Shown here piece by piece: positions 43,510 to 49,833 of a DNA stretch of 49,833 nt. The notes below the pieces were generated by a model. That model ran no database searches and was not told the origin of the DNA. It saw only the letters and a list, made by a program, of their open reading frames with translations. Positions within the stretch are counted from its first letter, which is position 1. Every line of letters starts with the position of its first letter. Both the position numbers and the translations under genes were made by a program. The stretch comes from an uncultured Clostridia bacterium (GTDB lineage: Bacteria > Bacillota > Clostridia > Oscillospirales > JAAYOS01): positions 1-49,833 of the forward strand of contig CANQDU010000004.1 of assembly GCA_947593925.1 (NCBI GenBank), given 5' to 3'.

Positions 43510-43540
43510 AAAAAAGCCGCGACAGTGTCGCGGCTTTTTT
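43510..43540. terminator. Bidirectional terminator after the tRNA cluster
   Basis: A GC stem GCCGCGACA/TGTCGCGGC (43516-43534) is flanked by A-rich and T-rich tracts, giving U runs in both directions. It would end the tRNA transcript and leave the GH3 gene with a promoter of its own, which I cannot identify in the short gap. Confidence 0.88.
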
Positions 43541-43546
43541 CTGTTA

Positions 43547-43620
43547 TGGAGGCGCCACCCAGACTCGAACTGGGGGTAAAGGCTTTGCAGGCCTCTGCCT
43601 TACCACTTGGCTATGGCGCC
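43547..43620 (-). tRNA. tRNA-Cys(GCA)
   Basis: The cloverleaf has the acceptor stem GGCGCCA/TGGCGCC, the anticodon loop with GCA, a TTCGA T-loop, discriminator U and an encoded CCA. It is last in the four-tRNA cluster. Confidence 0.95.
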
Positions 43621-43660
43621 GTAAAAAACAGGTATGGGGCGGGCTGTGCGCCCGCCCCAT

Positions 43661-43736
43661 TGGTGCCTCCGGGCGGAGTCGAACCACCGACACGAGGATT
43701 TTCAGTCCTCTGCTCTACCAGCTGAGCTACAGAGGC
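43661..43736 (-). tRNA. tRNA-Phe(GAA)
   Basis: The acceptor stem GCCTCTG pairs with CGGAGGC (one G-U), the anticodon is GAA, the T-loop is TTCGA, and CCA is encoded after discriminator A. A GC-rich hairpin (43636-43658) separates it from tRNA-Cys and may cause partial termination or mark a processing site. Confidence 0.95.
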
Positions 43737-43740
43737 AAAT

Positions 43741-43817
43741 TGGCGACCCGGATGGGACTCGAACCCACGACCTCCAGCGTGACAGGCTGGCGAACTAACC
43801 AACTGTTCTACCGGGCC
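43741..43817 (-). tRNA. tRNA-Asp(GTC)
   Basis: The acceptor GGCCCGG pairs with CCGGGTC (one G-U), the anticodon is GTC, discriminator G is the identity base for Asp, and CCA is encoded. It lies 4 bases from tRNA-Phe and tRNA-Val. Confidence 0.95.
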
Positions 43818-43821
43818 ACAA

Positions 43822-43897
43822 TGGTGGGAACAACAGGGCTCGAACCTGTGACCCCATGCTTGTAAGGCATGTGCTCTCCCAGCTGAGCTATGCTCCC
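43822..43897 (-). tRNA. tRNA-Val(TAC)
   Basis: The acceptor GGGAGCA pairs with TGTTCCC (two G-U), the anticodon is TAC, and CCA is encoded. It is first in the cluster, directly after the consensus promoter. Confidence 0.95.
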
Positions 43898-43911
43898 GAG
43901 CAGCGAAATTT

Positions 43912-43940
43912 ATTATACCGAAACTTCCCCCGGTTGTCAA
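43912..43940 (-). promoter_or_regulatory. tRNA operon promoter
   Basis: TTGACA (43940-43935), a 17-base spacer and TATAAT (43917-43912) on the minus strand match the sigma-A consensus perfectly, 14 bases before tRNA-Val. Confidence 0.93.
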
Positions 43941-43997
43941 GACTTTTTTTCGCCGTGAGAAAATTTTTCCTCTCGGGGGACGTCCGCGCGGCGAAAG

Positions 43998-44639
43998 TCA
44001 CCGCTTCGCCGCGCGTATTATGCGCGTCACCGCGCCGGAGAGGACGATGTTCGAGACGAGCTCCACGAGGAACTGCGTCCCCACAAGGCCGAGGAATATG
44101 TAGCTTATGAGGCTGAATTCGGCCATTCCCTCGCCCGCGGCCCACGCTCCGCCCCATGCGAGCAGCGTATCCCGGAAGAACGCGAGCATCCCGAGGATGA
44201 AAAGCCCCGTATTCACCACCGGGCAGACGACTCCGGCGGCGAGCACCGCAAAGGTCTCGCTTTTCCCGGCGATGAGCCGGTACACCGCGGCGGACGCCGC
44301 TCCGGCGATAAGCGTCTTGAGGACGCATATCGCCGCCGTCGCCGCCGGGTTGAGGCCCATGAGGAAAAGCACCGTTCCCCCGTCCAGCCCGAGTATGCCG
44401 GTGATGAGCACGACGAGCCCGAGCACACCGCCGAGCAGCGCTCCCGCTCCGAAGCCGTACACCGCCGCGCCCGCGACTATCGGCGTGAGCGCGAGCGTTA
44501 TCGAAAACGGTCCGAACTTGATGAACGTGCAGACGAGCTGCACCACTATCACGACGGCGGCAAGTATCGCCGTGCCGGTCATGCGTCTGACTTTTGCGAG
44601 GTCGTTGCCTCTGTATCTTCCGGAATTCATTGACTGCAC
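43998..44639 (-). CDS. ECF transporter S component
   Basis: This 213-residue membrane protein has six helices and the ECF S-component layout (GTAILAAVVIVVQLVCTFIKFGPF..., then a second half ending in LVELVSNIVLSGAVTRII). The S component gives substrate binding; the shared energising module is encoded elsewhere. The vitamin or cofactor carried cannot be told from the sequence. It follows asnS, separated by a GC hairpin. Starts at 44639 and 44630 are both possible. Confidence 0.82.
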   Translation of the reverse strand: MQSMNSGRYRGNDLAKVRRMTGTAILAAVVIVVQLVCTFIKFGPFSITLALTPIVAGAAVYGFGAGALLGGVLGLVVLITGILGLDGGTVLFLMGLNPAATAAICVLKTLIAGAASAAVYRLIAGKSETFAVLAAGVVCPVVNTGLFILGMLAFFRDTLLAWGGAWAAGEGMAEFSLISYIFLGLVGTQFLVELVSNIVLSGAVTRIIRAAKR

Positions 44640-44658
44640 CTGCTTTTACGGGAAACTT

Positions 44659-44686
44659 CGCGCGGGCGCGCTTCCGCGCCCGCGCG
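44659..44686 (-). terminator. GC hairpin after asnS
   Basis: A perfect 12-base-pair stem (44659-44670 with 44675-44686) with loop CTTC. Few T residues follow on the minus strand; it may reduce read-through into the ECF gene. Confidence 0.55.
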
Positions 44687-44696
44687 TGAAATACGA

Positions 44697-46088
44697 TCAG
44701 AACTCCGCCGTGCCGGTGGTGCGCGGGAAGGGCAGAACGTCGCGGATATTCGCCATACCCGTGAGGTACATTATCAGCCGCTCGAAGCCTATGCCGAAAC
44801 CGGCGTGCTTCGTGCCGCCGAAGCGCCGGAGGTCAAGATACCACCAGTAGTCCTCGCGCTTGAGCCCGAGCTCGTCTATGCGCTTTTCGAGCATGTCGAG
44901 CCGCTCCTCGCGCTGGCTCCCGCCTATCAGCTCGCCGATACCGGGCACGAGCATGTCGGTGGCGGCGACGGTCTTCCCGTCGTCGTTCATTCTCATGTAG
45001 AACGCCTTTATCTCCTTGGGATAGTCGTAAACGAACACCGGACCGCCCACGACCTTCTCGGTGAGGTAGCGCTCGTGCTCGGTCTGGATATCGCTTCCCC
45101 AGTGGACTGGGTACTCGAAGGAGTCGTTGACCTTCTCGAGCGCGGCTATGGCGTCCGTGTAGCTAATACGGGCGAAGTCCGCGTCGCGCACCTTCTCAAG
45201 GCGTTCGATTATCCCCTTGTCAATGAAGCTGTTGAAGAACTCCATCTCGTGCGGGCAGCTCTCGAGGACGTGCGCGATGACGTGCTTTACAAGTCCCTCC
45301 GCAAGCACCATATCGTCCCACAGGTCGGCAAACGCTATCTCCGGCTCTATCATCCAGAACTCCGCCGCGTGGCGCGGGGTGTTCGAGTTCTCGGCGCGGA
45401 AGGTGGGGCCGAAGGTGTAGGTGCGTCCGAACGCGAGGGCGAAGGTCTCCGCCTCGAGCTGGCCGGAGACGGTGAGGTTCGTGGCCTTGCCGAAGAAATC
45501 CTTCGAGTCGTCCACACTGCCGTCCTCACGGCGCGGGGGGTCGTTTACGTCGAGCGTCGTGATGCGGAACATCTCGCCCGCTCCCTCGGCGTCCGACCCG
45601 GTGATTATCGGGGTGTGGGCGTAGACAAAGCCCATCTGATGGAAGTATTCGTGTATCGCCCACGCCGCCTCCGAGCGAACGCGGAACACCGCGTTGAAGG
45701 TGTTCGAGCGCGGGCGCAGATGCGCTATCGTGCGGAGGTACTCGAGGCTGTGGCGCTTCTTCTGGAGCGGATAGTCAGGCGTGGACGCGCCCTCGAGCTC
45801 CACCGAGGAGGCCTTCAGCTCGAAGGGCTGTTTTGCCTCGGGGGTGAGGACGAGCGTCCCCTCGGCGTATATCGCCGAGCCTACGCCGAGCTTCCGTCCC
45901 ATCTCGAAGTTTTCGGTATTTTCGTCGAGAACGAGCTGTATCGATTTCACCGTCGAGCCGTCGTTGAGCTCGACGAAGGCGAACGCCTTGCTGTCGCGCA
46001 CGGTGCGCACCCATCCCGCGAGGCGCACCGTCTCTCCGCCGAACTTCTCCGGCGCGAGGAATATGTCCTTTATGCGAGTTACCGTCAT
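44697..46088 (-). CDS. asnS: Asparaginyl-tRNA synthetase
   Basis: This 463-residue class II synthetase has an N-terminal OB-fold anticodon-binding domain ([25 protein letters not shown]) and a catalytic domain with motif 2 [19 protein letters not shown] and motif 3 [15 protein letters not shown]. The [11 protein letters not shown] form marks AsnRS as opposed to AspRS. The leader from the promoter is about 75 bases and too short for a T-box. Confidence 0.96.
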   Translation of the reverse strand: MTVTRIKDIFLAPEKFGGETVRLAGWVRTVRDSKAFAFVELNDGSTVKSIQLVLDENTENFEMGRKLGVGSAIYAEGTLVLTPEAKQPFELKASSVELEGASTPDYPLQKKRHSLEYLRTIAHLRPRSNTFNAVFRVRSEAAWAIHEYFHQMGFVYAHTPIITGSDAEGAGEMFRITTLDVNDPPRREDGSVDDSKDFFGKATNLTVSGQLEAETFALAFGRTYTFGPTFRAENSNTPRHAAEFWMIEPEIAFADLWDDMVLAEGLVKHVIAHVLESCPHEMEFFNSFIDKGIIERLEKVRDADFARISYTDAIAALEKVNDSFEYPVHWGSDIQTEHERYLTEKVVGGPVFVYDYPKEIKAFYMRMNDDGKTVAATDMLVPGIGELIGGSQREERLDMLEKRIDELGLKREDYWWYLDLRRFGGTKHAGFGIGFERLIMYLTGMANIRDVLPFPRTTGTAEF

Positions 46089-46163
46089 TGTTTACGACTC
46101 CCTTGCAGATTACACGCTGCGGCGCGCGGCGGGAGGCCGTGCGGCCACAGTTTGGTTACAACA

Positions 46164-46192
46164 ATTATATACACATTTTTTCCGCTTGTAAA
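46164..46192 (-). promoter_or_regulatory. asnS promoter
   Basis: TTTACA (46192-46187), 17 bases, TATAAT (46169-46164) on the minus strand. Confidence 0.8.
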
Positions 46193-46224
46193 GTCCCATC
46201 GTATACAAAGGCGGCGGGGCGCGG

Positions 46225-46620
46225 TCAGTGCGAGAAGGGCTTTCTGCCGCAGACAAGGTCGTCCGCGCAGAGGGCGCAGGCCGCGAGCGGCGTCCAGAGC
46301 AGCGCGAATAGCGGGCAGATCTGCCCGCAGACGTTGAATGGCTGGCGTGAGTAGTCCCAGACGTGCATATCGAGCGCGACGTTTATGATGAGCCCGCTCG
46401 CAAGCTCCACCGCGAGTATCGCCCCGACCGACGCGAGGGTGCGCAGTCCGAAGCGCAGTCCCGCGCGCCGGAACGCGCCGTTTATCAGCGCTATCGCGTA
46501 GCAGCACGCCGAGCCGACGACTATCATCACCGGATGCGACCTCCCCCGCCACGCAAGCTCTATGCAGAAGTACAGCACGCCTCCCACGGCGCTTTCGCAG
46601 AGCATCCGCTTTCCTCTCAT
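46225..46620 (-). CDS. CmpB-type putative ABC transporter permease (short form)
   Basis: This 131-residue membrane protein has about four helices and the family motif VWDYSRQPFNVCGQICPLFALLW, typical of the putative ABC-transporter type IV (CmpB) family. The substrate is unknown and no ATPase is adjacent. Members are usually longer, so this is a short form. The gene has GAGG close to its ATG and is divergent from the YdcZ-type gene. No clear promoter is visible in the roughly 100-base gap. Confidence 0.7.
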   Translation of the reverse strand: MRGKRMLCESAVGGVLYFCIELAWRGRSHPVMIVVGSACCYAIALINGAFRRAGLRFGLRTLASVGAILAVELASGLIINVALDMHVWDYSRQPFNVCGQICPLFALLWTPLAACALCADDLVCGRKPFSH

Positions 46621-46724
46621 GTCCTCACCCCGGTTTTTTCGCTAGTCTGCCCCAAATCTCCGGAGTATACACCATGGATTTCCGGGGGAAAATAGCGCCA
46701 TAAAGCCACGGGAGGGACAGACAA

Positions 46725-47165
46725 ATGGCGGGGATAATATTCAGCATCATCGCCGGCGCGGCGATGAGCTTTCAGGGGGTGTTCAACACCCGCCTCTCCG
46801 AGAAGATAGGTCTTTTCGAGTCAAACGTGTTCGTACAGGGGACGGCGTTCGTGCTGTCGCTTATCGCGCTGCTCGTCGCGGGAAACGTCTCGGGCGGCGC
46901 GGGCTGGAGCGGCTTCGGCGAGGCGACGCTCGTGAGCCGCCTCGGCGGCGTGCTCGGCATAGTCATCACCGTCACGGTGATGCTCGGCATAAAGGAGCTC
47001 TCCCCCACCGTCGCGATCTCGGTCATTCTTATCTCACAGCTGCTCGTAGCGGCGGCAATAGACGCATTCGGGTGGTTCGGGCAGGAGCAGACGCCCTTCG
47101 GCTGGACGAAGTACCTCGCCACGGCGATGATGGTCGGCGGAGTGCTGCTGTTCAAGTGGAAGTAG
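46725..47165 (+). CDS. YdcZ/DUF606-type DMT superfamily membrane protein
   Basis: This 146-residue protein has four to five helices and the YdcZ (DUF606) pattern with AMSFQGVFNTRLSEKIG near the N-terminus and LGIKELSPTVAISVILISQLL in the third helix. These half-size members of the drug/metabolite transporter superfamily work as dimers; the substrate is unknown. GGGAGG lies about 9 bases before the ATG. Repeat copy C begins directly after the stop. Confidence 0.85.
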   Translation: MAGIIFSIIAGAAMSFQGVFNTRLSEKIGLFESNVFVQGTAFVLSLIALLVAGNVSGGAGWSGFGEATLVSRLGGVLGIVITVTVMLGIKELSPTVAISVILISQLLVAAAIDAFGWFGQEQTPFGWTKYLATAMMVGGVLLFKWK

Positions 47166-47657
47166 TTCGCGGGAAATCGGCGGGCTGCGCCCGCTCGATT
47201 TCCCGCGAAGCCGCCGGACAGAGCGAAGCTCTGCCGGCGGCGGCGCTCCGCGAGCGGTATTTTTCCCGACGCGCATGTCGTCGGAAAAAATAAATTTAAC
47301 TCTATTTCGCGCCTGACGGTGCGAAACTCTGCGAGGCTTTCAGTCAGTACGTCGGCGCTCCGCGCCGACGTACTGACTGTCAACGCAGCCTACGGCTGCG
47401 CCGCGCCGGTTCGCGTGAAGCTTGCGTGAAAGAAGCCTCGCAGAGTTTCGCCGCATAAGCGGCGAAATAGAGTTAAATCATTTTCGGCGGCGGCGTGTAC
47501 GCCGCCGAAAATACTTCTCGCGGAGCGTGCGTCGATTTTTTGCCGGAGGCAAAAAACTCGGCGCGTAGCGGAGCGCAAGGCACCGGCAGAGCGAAGCTCT
47601 GTCCGGTGCCCTCGGTGCGAAAGGGTGCGCAGCGAAGCGAGCACATTTCTCGCCGAC
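47166..47657. repeat. Modular hairpin repeat, copy C: two copies in inverted orientation
   Basis: The 492-base gap between two convergent genes is filled completely. 47166-47337 is a copy in reverse orientation (its complement reads CCTCGCAGAGTTTCGC and AATACCGCTCGCGGAGCG). Next come a long palindrome CAGTCAGTACGTCGGCGC and its complement (47340-47378), a spacer, and a forward copy (about 47427-47657) with stems GTTTCGCCGC/GCGGCGAAAT, TTTTCGGCGGCG/CGCCGCCGAAAA and CACCGGCAGAGC/GCTCTGTCCGGTG. Confidence 0.82.
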
Positions 47658-48194
47658 TTACTTTTTTGTCTGCGCGACGAGCCCCGGCACTATCAGGATG
47701 TGCAGGACTATCGCCGCCATCTCGCCGGTGAAAGCGCCGTAGACAAATTCGCTCCAGGAGAACGTGACCGTCGTGCAGAGCGCTATCACGAGCATCGCCG
47801 CGCCCCACGCTATCCTTCCCCCAAGCATCGCGACGAGCAGAGCGAGGTAGCTCGCGCCCACACGGTGCGAGCCCATCGACCGGCGGAACGTGTCGTAGAA
47901 CGCGCCGGCGAGCAGTCCGTAGAACGCGAGCTCGAACATCATCGCCACGCCCTCCGGAAAGAGCGCGGGCGAGCCGAGTATCACCGACGAGAGCACCGGC
48001 GCGACCATGCCTATCGCAAACCCGAGCGGCGCGCCGCAGACAAATCCGCAGAGATAGACCGGTATGTGCATCACGAGCAGCACCGGCGCGAGCCCCGGCA
48101 CGCGCGCCGCAAGCCCCGGCAGGAATATCGCGAGCACGAGGAAAAGCAGCGCGAGAAGTATGTTCCTCATCGAAAAGCTATTGCGTACAGCCAT
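47658..48194 (-). CDS. ECF transporter S component
   Basis: This 178-residue membrane protein has five to six helices with the conserved motif VMHIPVYLCGFVCGAPLGFAIG and APLLSSVILG-like residues, as in several ECF S components of the QueT/PanT type. The substrate is not known. A leader hairpin (48204-48240) ends next to the AAGAGG ribosome-binding site, so translation may be regulated. It is convergent with the YdcZ gene across repeat copy C. Confidence 0.75.
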   Translation of the reverse strand: MAVRNSFSMRNILLALLFLVLAIFLPGLAARVPGLAPVLLVMHIPVYLCGFVCGAPLGFAIGMVAPVLSSVILGSPALFPEGVAMMFELAFYGLLAGAFYDTFRRSMGSHRVGASYLALLVAMLGGRIAWGAAMLVIALCTTVTFSWSEFVYGAFTGEMAAIVLHILIVPGLVAQTKK

Positions 48195-48203
48195 ATCAGA
48201 CCT

Positions 48204-48240
48204 CTTTTCGGCCGGCGGAGGCCGGCCATCCTCCGAAAAG
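48204..48240 (-). promoter_or_regulatory. Leader hairpin next to the ribosome-binding site of the ECF S-component gene
   Basis: CTTTTCGG (48204-48211) pairs with CCGAAAAG (48233-48240), and an inner GCCGGC-type stem (48211-48227) lies within. On the minus strand the second arm runs into AAGAGG, 6 bases before the ATG. It could control translation; I cannot match it to a known riboswitch class. Confidence 0.5.
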
Positions 48241-48259
48241 TTGTGTATATCATACGAGG

Positions 48260-48288
48260 ATTATATCCGAAAACGGAGGTTTTTTCAA
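48260..48288 (-). promoter_or_regulatory. Promoter of the ECF S-component gene
   Basis: TTGAAA (48288-48283), 17 bases, TATAAT (48265-48260) on the minus strand, giving a leader of about 60 bases. Confidence 0.85.
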
Positions 48289-48377
48289 GAGCGCCCCGTT
48301 CTTTTGCGGAAATTTTTACCGCATGAGCGAATATGAAGCGAAAAATACGTCAAAAATACCTGTCGGGGGTGACCGAT

Positions 48378-48722
48378 GTGACAAAGGAAATGAAAGTCAT
48401 AGGCGGCTTTGCGATATGCGCCATGCTGGTGCTCGCCACGGTGACGTTTGCTATTGCGACCGAGCCGCCCGCGGCGGAGAGTTTCGCCGCGTCGCCTGCG
48501 AGCGCGGAGGCGGAAGAGATCTTTTCCGGGCAGTCCGAGGGGTACGTCGTGAGGAGCGACGGCGTCTCCGCCGCCGTCTACGATCTCGACGGCAAGCTGC
48601 TCATGCCGCTCGACATCCTGCCCGCAAAGCTGCGCGGCGAGGACGCCGCGCGCCTCGCGGACGGCATCTACGCCGCGGACGACGAGGCGCTCTGGCGGCT
48701 CATCGAGGATTTTTCCTCTTGA
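48378..48722 (+). CDS. Membrane-anchored BofC C-terminal-domain-like protein
   Basis: This 114-residue protein has a membrane or signal helix (KVIGGFAICAMLVLATVTFAI), a short linker, and a C-terminal domain YVVRSDGVSAAVYDLDGKLL...GIYAADDEALWRLIEDFSS that resembles the BofC C-terminal domain found in small clostridial proteins. BofC in Bacillus is a forespore protein that holds back SpoIVB, which is also encoded in this window. I prefer the GTG at 48378, with GGGGG 8 bases upstream, over earlier in-frame starts. The BofC relation is my reading and is not certain. Confidence 0.55.
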   Translation: MTKEMKVIGGFAICAMLVLATVTFAIATEPPAAESFAASPASAEAEEIFSGQSEGYVVRSDGVSAAVYDLDGKLLMPLDILPAKLRGEDAARLADGIYAADDEALWRLIEDFSS

Positions 48723-48818
48723 CCGCGCGCCTCCGAGGCAATATAATAGTTTCGTCATCCCGGCATCGCCGGGAAATACATAGCGTATTGCCGCCCGCGA
48801 GGCGGCACGGAGGTCAGA

Positions 48819-49109
48819 ATGGACGACAACACCAGCTTCGGCCCGGACTACGTCACCCTTGTGGACGACGAGGGCAAGGAGTACCAGCTCGAACTGCTCG
48901 ACTCGATAGAGCTTGACGGCAAGACCTACCTCGCGTTCTGCGAGGCCGACCTTCCCGAGGACAGCGAGGCGATAGAGGTGACCATCCTCCGCGTCGAGGT
49001 ACACGAGGACGACACCGAGGAGCTCGTCGGCGTGGACGACGAGGAGGAGCTCGAGCGCGTGTACGAGGTATTCCTCGACCAGCAGCCGGACGACGAGGAC
49101 GAGGAGTAA
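48819..49109 (+). CDS. DUF1292 protein
   Basis: This 96-residue acidic protein matches DUF1292 (PDYVTLVDDEGKEYQLELLDSIELDGKTYLAF), a family of unknown function conserved in Firmicutes next to ruvX. GGAGG lies 5 bases before the ATG. A long acidic tail (DDEDEE) closes the protein. Two hairpins lie in the gap before it (48757-48772 and 48793-48806 approximately). Confidence 0.9.
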   Translation: MDDNTSFGPDYVTLVDDEGKEYQLELLDSIELDGKTYLAFCEADLPEDSEAIEVTILRVEVHEDDTEELVGVDDEEELERVYEVFLDQQPDDEDEE

Positions 49110-49148
49110 GCCGCCGGCGCGGACGCCCGCCGGAGCAGAATTTTTCTG

Positions 49149-49177
49149 TTGATAATCCTGAGGGAATGTGGTATCAT
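49149..49177 (+). promoter_or_regulatory. Promoter of the candidate 6S RNA
   Basis: TTGATA (49149-49154), 17 bases, TATCAT (49172-49177). No coding start with a ribosome-binding site follows closely, and the next 280 bases are highly structured, so a non-coding transcript is expected. Confidence 0.7.
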
Positions 49178-49183
49178 ATAGGC

Positions 49184-49462
49184 GGAGGGGATAATCCCTT
49201 CTGCCCTGCTCGTGGCGGGTTTCTTTAAACCCACATCTCTTTGAAACGGGACCGCGGCCTTCACCGGCCGTTCGCAGGCCTCCCGACCCGCTTCGGCGGA
49301 TCTCGGAAGTTGGAAGCGATAAATCCGGTGAGAGCGGACCCACCTGCATTTGTTGTGCAGGATTTAAAGCGCCCCCACGACAGGGTACGGAAAACAACAT
49401 CGCGCAGGCTCCGCCGCGCGGTCCCTCCGCGACAAATGCCCCATCTCATATTCGGATGGGGC
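49184..49462 (+). ncRNA. ssrS: Candidate 6S RNA (structured non-coding RNA)
   Basis: The transcript would begin with a hairpin (GGCGGAGGG/CCCTTCTGCC), followed by a closing stem CCCTG-TCGTGG (49204-49215) paired with CCACGA-CAGGG (49375-49385). A small hairpin GGGTTT-CTTT-AAACCC lies just inside, then a long GC-rich apical region and an AT-rich internal part opposite. A long helix closing a bubble, about 180 bases between closing-stem ends, its own promoter and an intrinsic terminator fit 6S RNA, which binds the housekeeping RNA polymerase. The sequence looks like clostridial 6S RNAs as I remember them, but this is not proven. No SRP, tmRNA or RNase P signatures are present. Confidence 0.55.
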
Positions 49463-49465
49463 TTT
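49438..49465 (+). terminator. Terminator after the candidate 6S RNA
   Basis: GCCCCATC (49438-49445) pairs with GATGGGGC (49455-49462), followed by TTTAATTCTG, a weak T tract. Confidence 0.75.
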
Positions 49466-49529
49466 AATTCTGTTCGGAGAGATTTACATATTCCGGAAAA
49501 CATACAGAATGGCTGAGAGGTACATACAT

Positions 49530-49833
49530 ATGCGTGTTCTTGCTATCGACTACGGCGACGCGCGCTCCGGCGTCGCGATAAGCGACGCGAGCGGTACGCT
49601 CACCGGCGAAACGCTCGTTATACGCGCGAGCGGTCCGCGAGCCGCCGAAGCAAAGCTCGCGGAGCTCATCGAGGAGAAGCGCCCCGACCGCGTCGTCATC
49701 GGCAACCCTCTGAACATGGACGGCACCGCCGGAGCGCGGAGCGAGCGGAGCCGCGAGCTGCGGGACGTCCTCGCGGAGCGCACCGGCGTGCGCTGCGATC
49801 TCTGGGACGAGCGGCGCACCACCGTCGATGCGC
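49530..49833 (+). CDS. ruvX: RuvX/YqgF family Holliday-junction resolvase-like protein (partial)
   Basis: The first 101 residues are present and the gene runs off the window. It begins VLAIDYGDARSGVAISD, the YqgF RNase H-like signature with the first catalytic aspartate, and has VIGNPLNMDGTAGARS in the middle and WDERRTTVDA near the cut. RuvX acts in 16S rRNA 5' processing and possibly Holliday-junction cleavage. GAGAGG lies about 9 bases before the ATG. Confidence 0.92.
   Translation, partial: MRVLAIDYGDARSGVAISDASGTLTGETLVIRASGPRAAEAKLAELIEEKRPDRVVIGNPLNMDGTAGARSERSRELRDVLAERTGVRCDLWDERRTTVDA

Noticed and set aside
46089..46169. T-box leader before asnS
   Set aside because: About 75 bases only, no T-box sequence TGGNACCGCG and no specifier loop.

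Overview
The window looks like a chromosomal segment of a GC-rich, Gram-positive endospore-forming clostridium (Bacillota, Clostridia). The reasons are a spoIVB-type sporulation protease, a BofC-like protein, CsaB-type polysaccharide pyruvylation, the DUF1292-ruvX neighbourhood, ECF transporter S components and Clostridia-type serine-recombinase element genes. Species cannot be read from the sequence. Three blocks differ in base composition: an AT-richer defence cluster (about 1-14.5 kb), a mobile-element module of intermediate composition (about 14.5-19.85 kb), and a GC-rich host backbone (19.9 kb to the end).

Block 1 is one long minus-strand defence array read from 14.2 kb down to the left edge. 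First comes a tightly overlapping operon: a large protein with RNA-polymerase-alpha-CTD-like and sigma-region-4-like DNA-binding motifs, a PLD-nuclease/SF2-helicase fusion, a 52-residue protein, a DndD-like SMC ATPase, a 166-residue protein and a HARE-HTH/Mrr endonuclease. A second promoter, overlapped by a perfect 20-bp-arm palindrome, then drives dndB-dndC-dndD-dndE and a DUF4365-like nuclease. This is a DNA phosphorothioation (Dnd) modification module with neither dndA nor the usual dndFGH restriction genes. The upstream operon takes the place of DndFGH and resembles, in gene number and type, the PbeABCD class of phosphorothioation-linked antiviral modules; that match is from memory and is an inference.

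Block 2 holds an AAA/DUF4143 ATPase with its own repeat operator, then the right-hand part of a conjugative or mobilizable element: sigma-like factor, paired palindromes and oriT-like hairpins, MobC-like relaxosome protein, SHOCT-like small protein and a large serine recombinase followed by a terminator. The relaxase expected after mobC is missing, so the element looks decayed or rearranged.

Block 3 is host sequence. It holds metY; a PSAEPS-repeat surface protein with a VPKTG sorting signal; a purine operon purE-purM-purN-purD ending in a YhfC-like membrane protein; and a cell-wall polysaccharide locus (a glycosyltransferase, a glycosyltransferase-CsaB fusion, a DUF4330 protein and an O-antigen-ligase-like protein). 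It continues with GH2 beta-galactosidase, a DUF6054-like protein, spoIVB, traX, a small membrane protein and a domain-permuted GH3 beta-glucosidase. After these come four tRNAs (Val, Asp, Phe, Cys) with a consensus promoter, an ECF S component, asnS, a CmpB-type membrane protein, a YdcZ-type transporter and a second ECF S component. The right end has a BofC-like protein, DUF1292, a candidate 6S RNA with its own promoter and terminator, and a truncated ruvX.

Three intergenic sites (34.2, 38.2 and 47.2 kb) carry a modular repeat made of stacked hairpins. Its linkers are conserved while its stem sequences change together on both arms. The last site holds two copies head to head. This repeat and the unusual Dnd-associated operon are the most interesting parts of the window.
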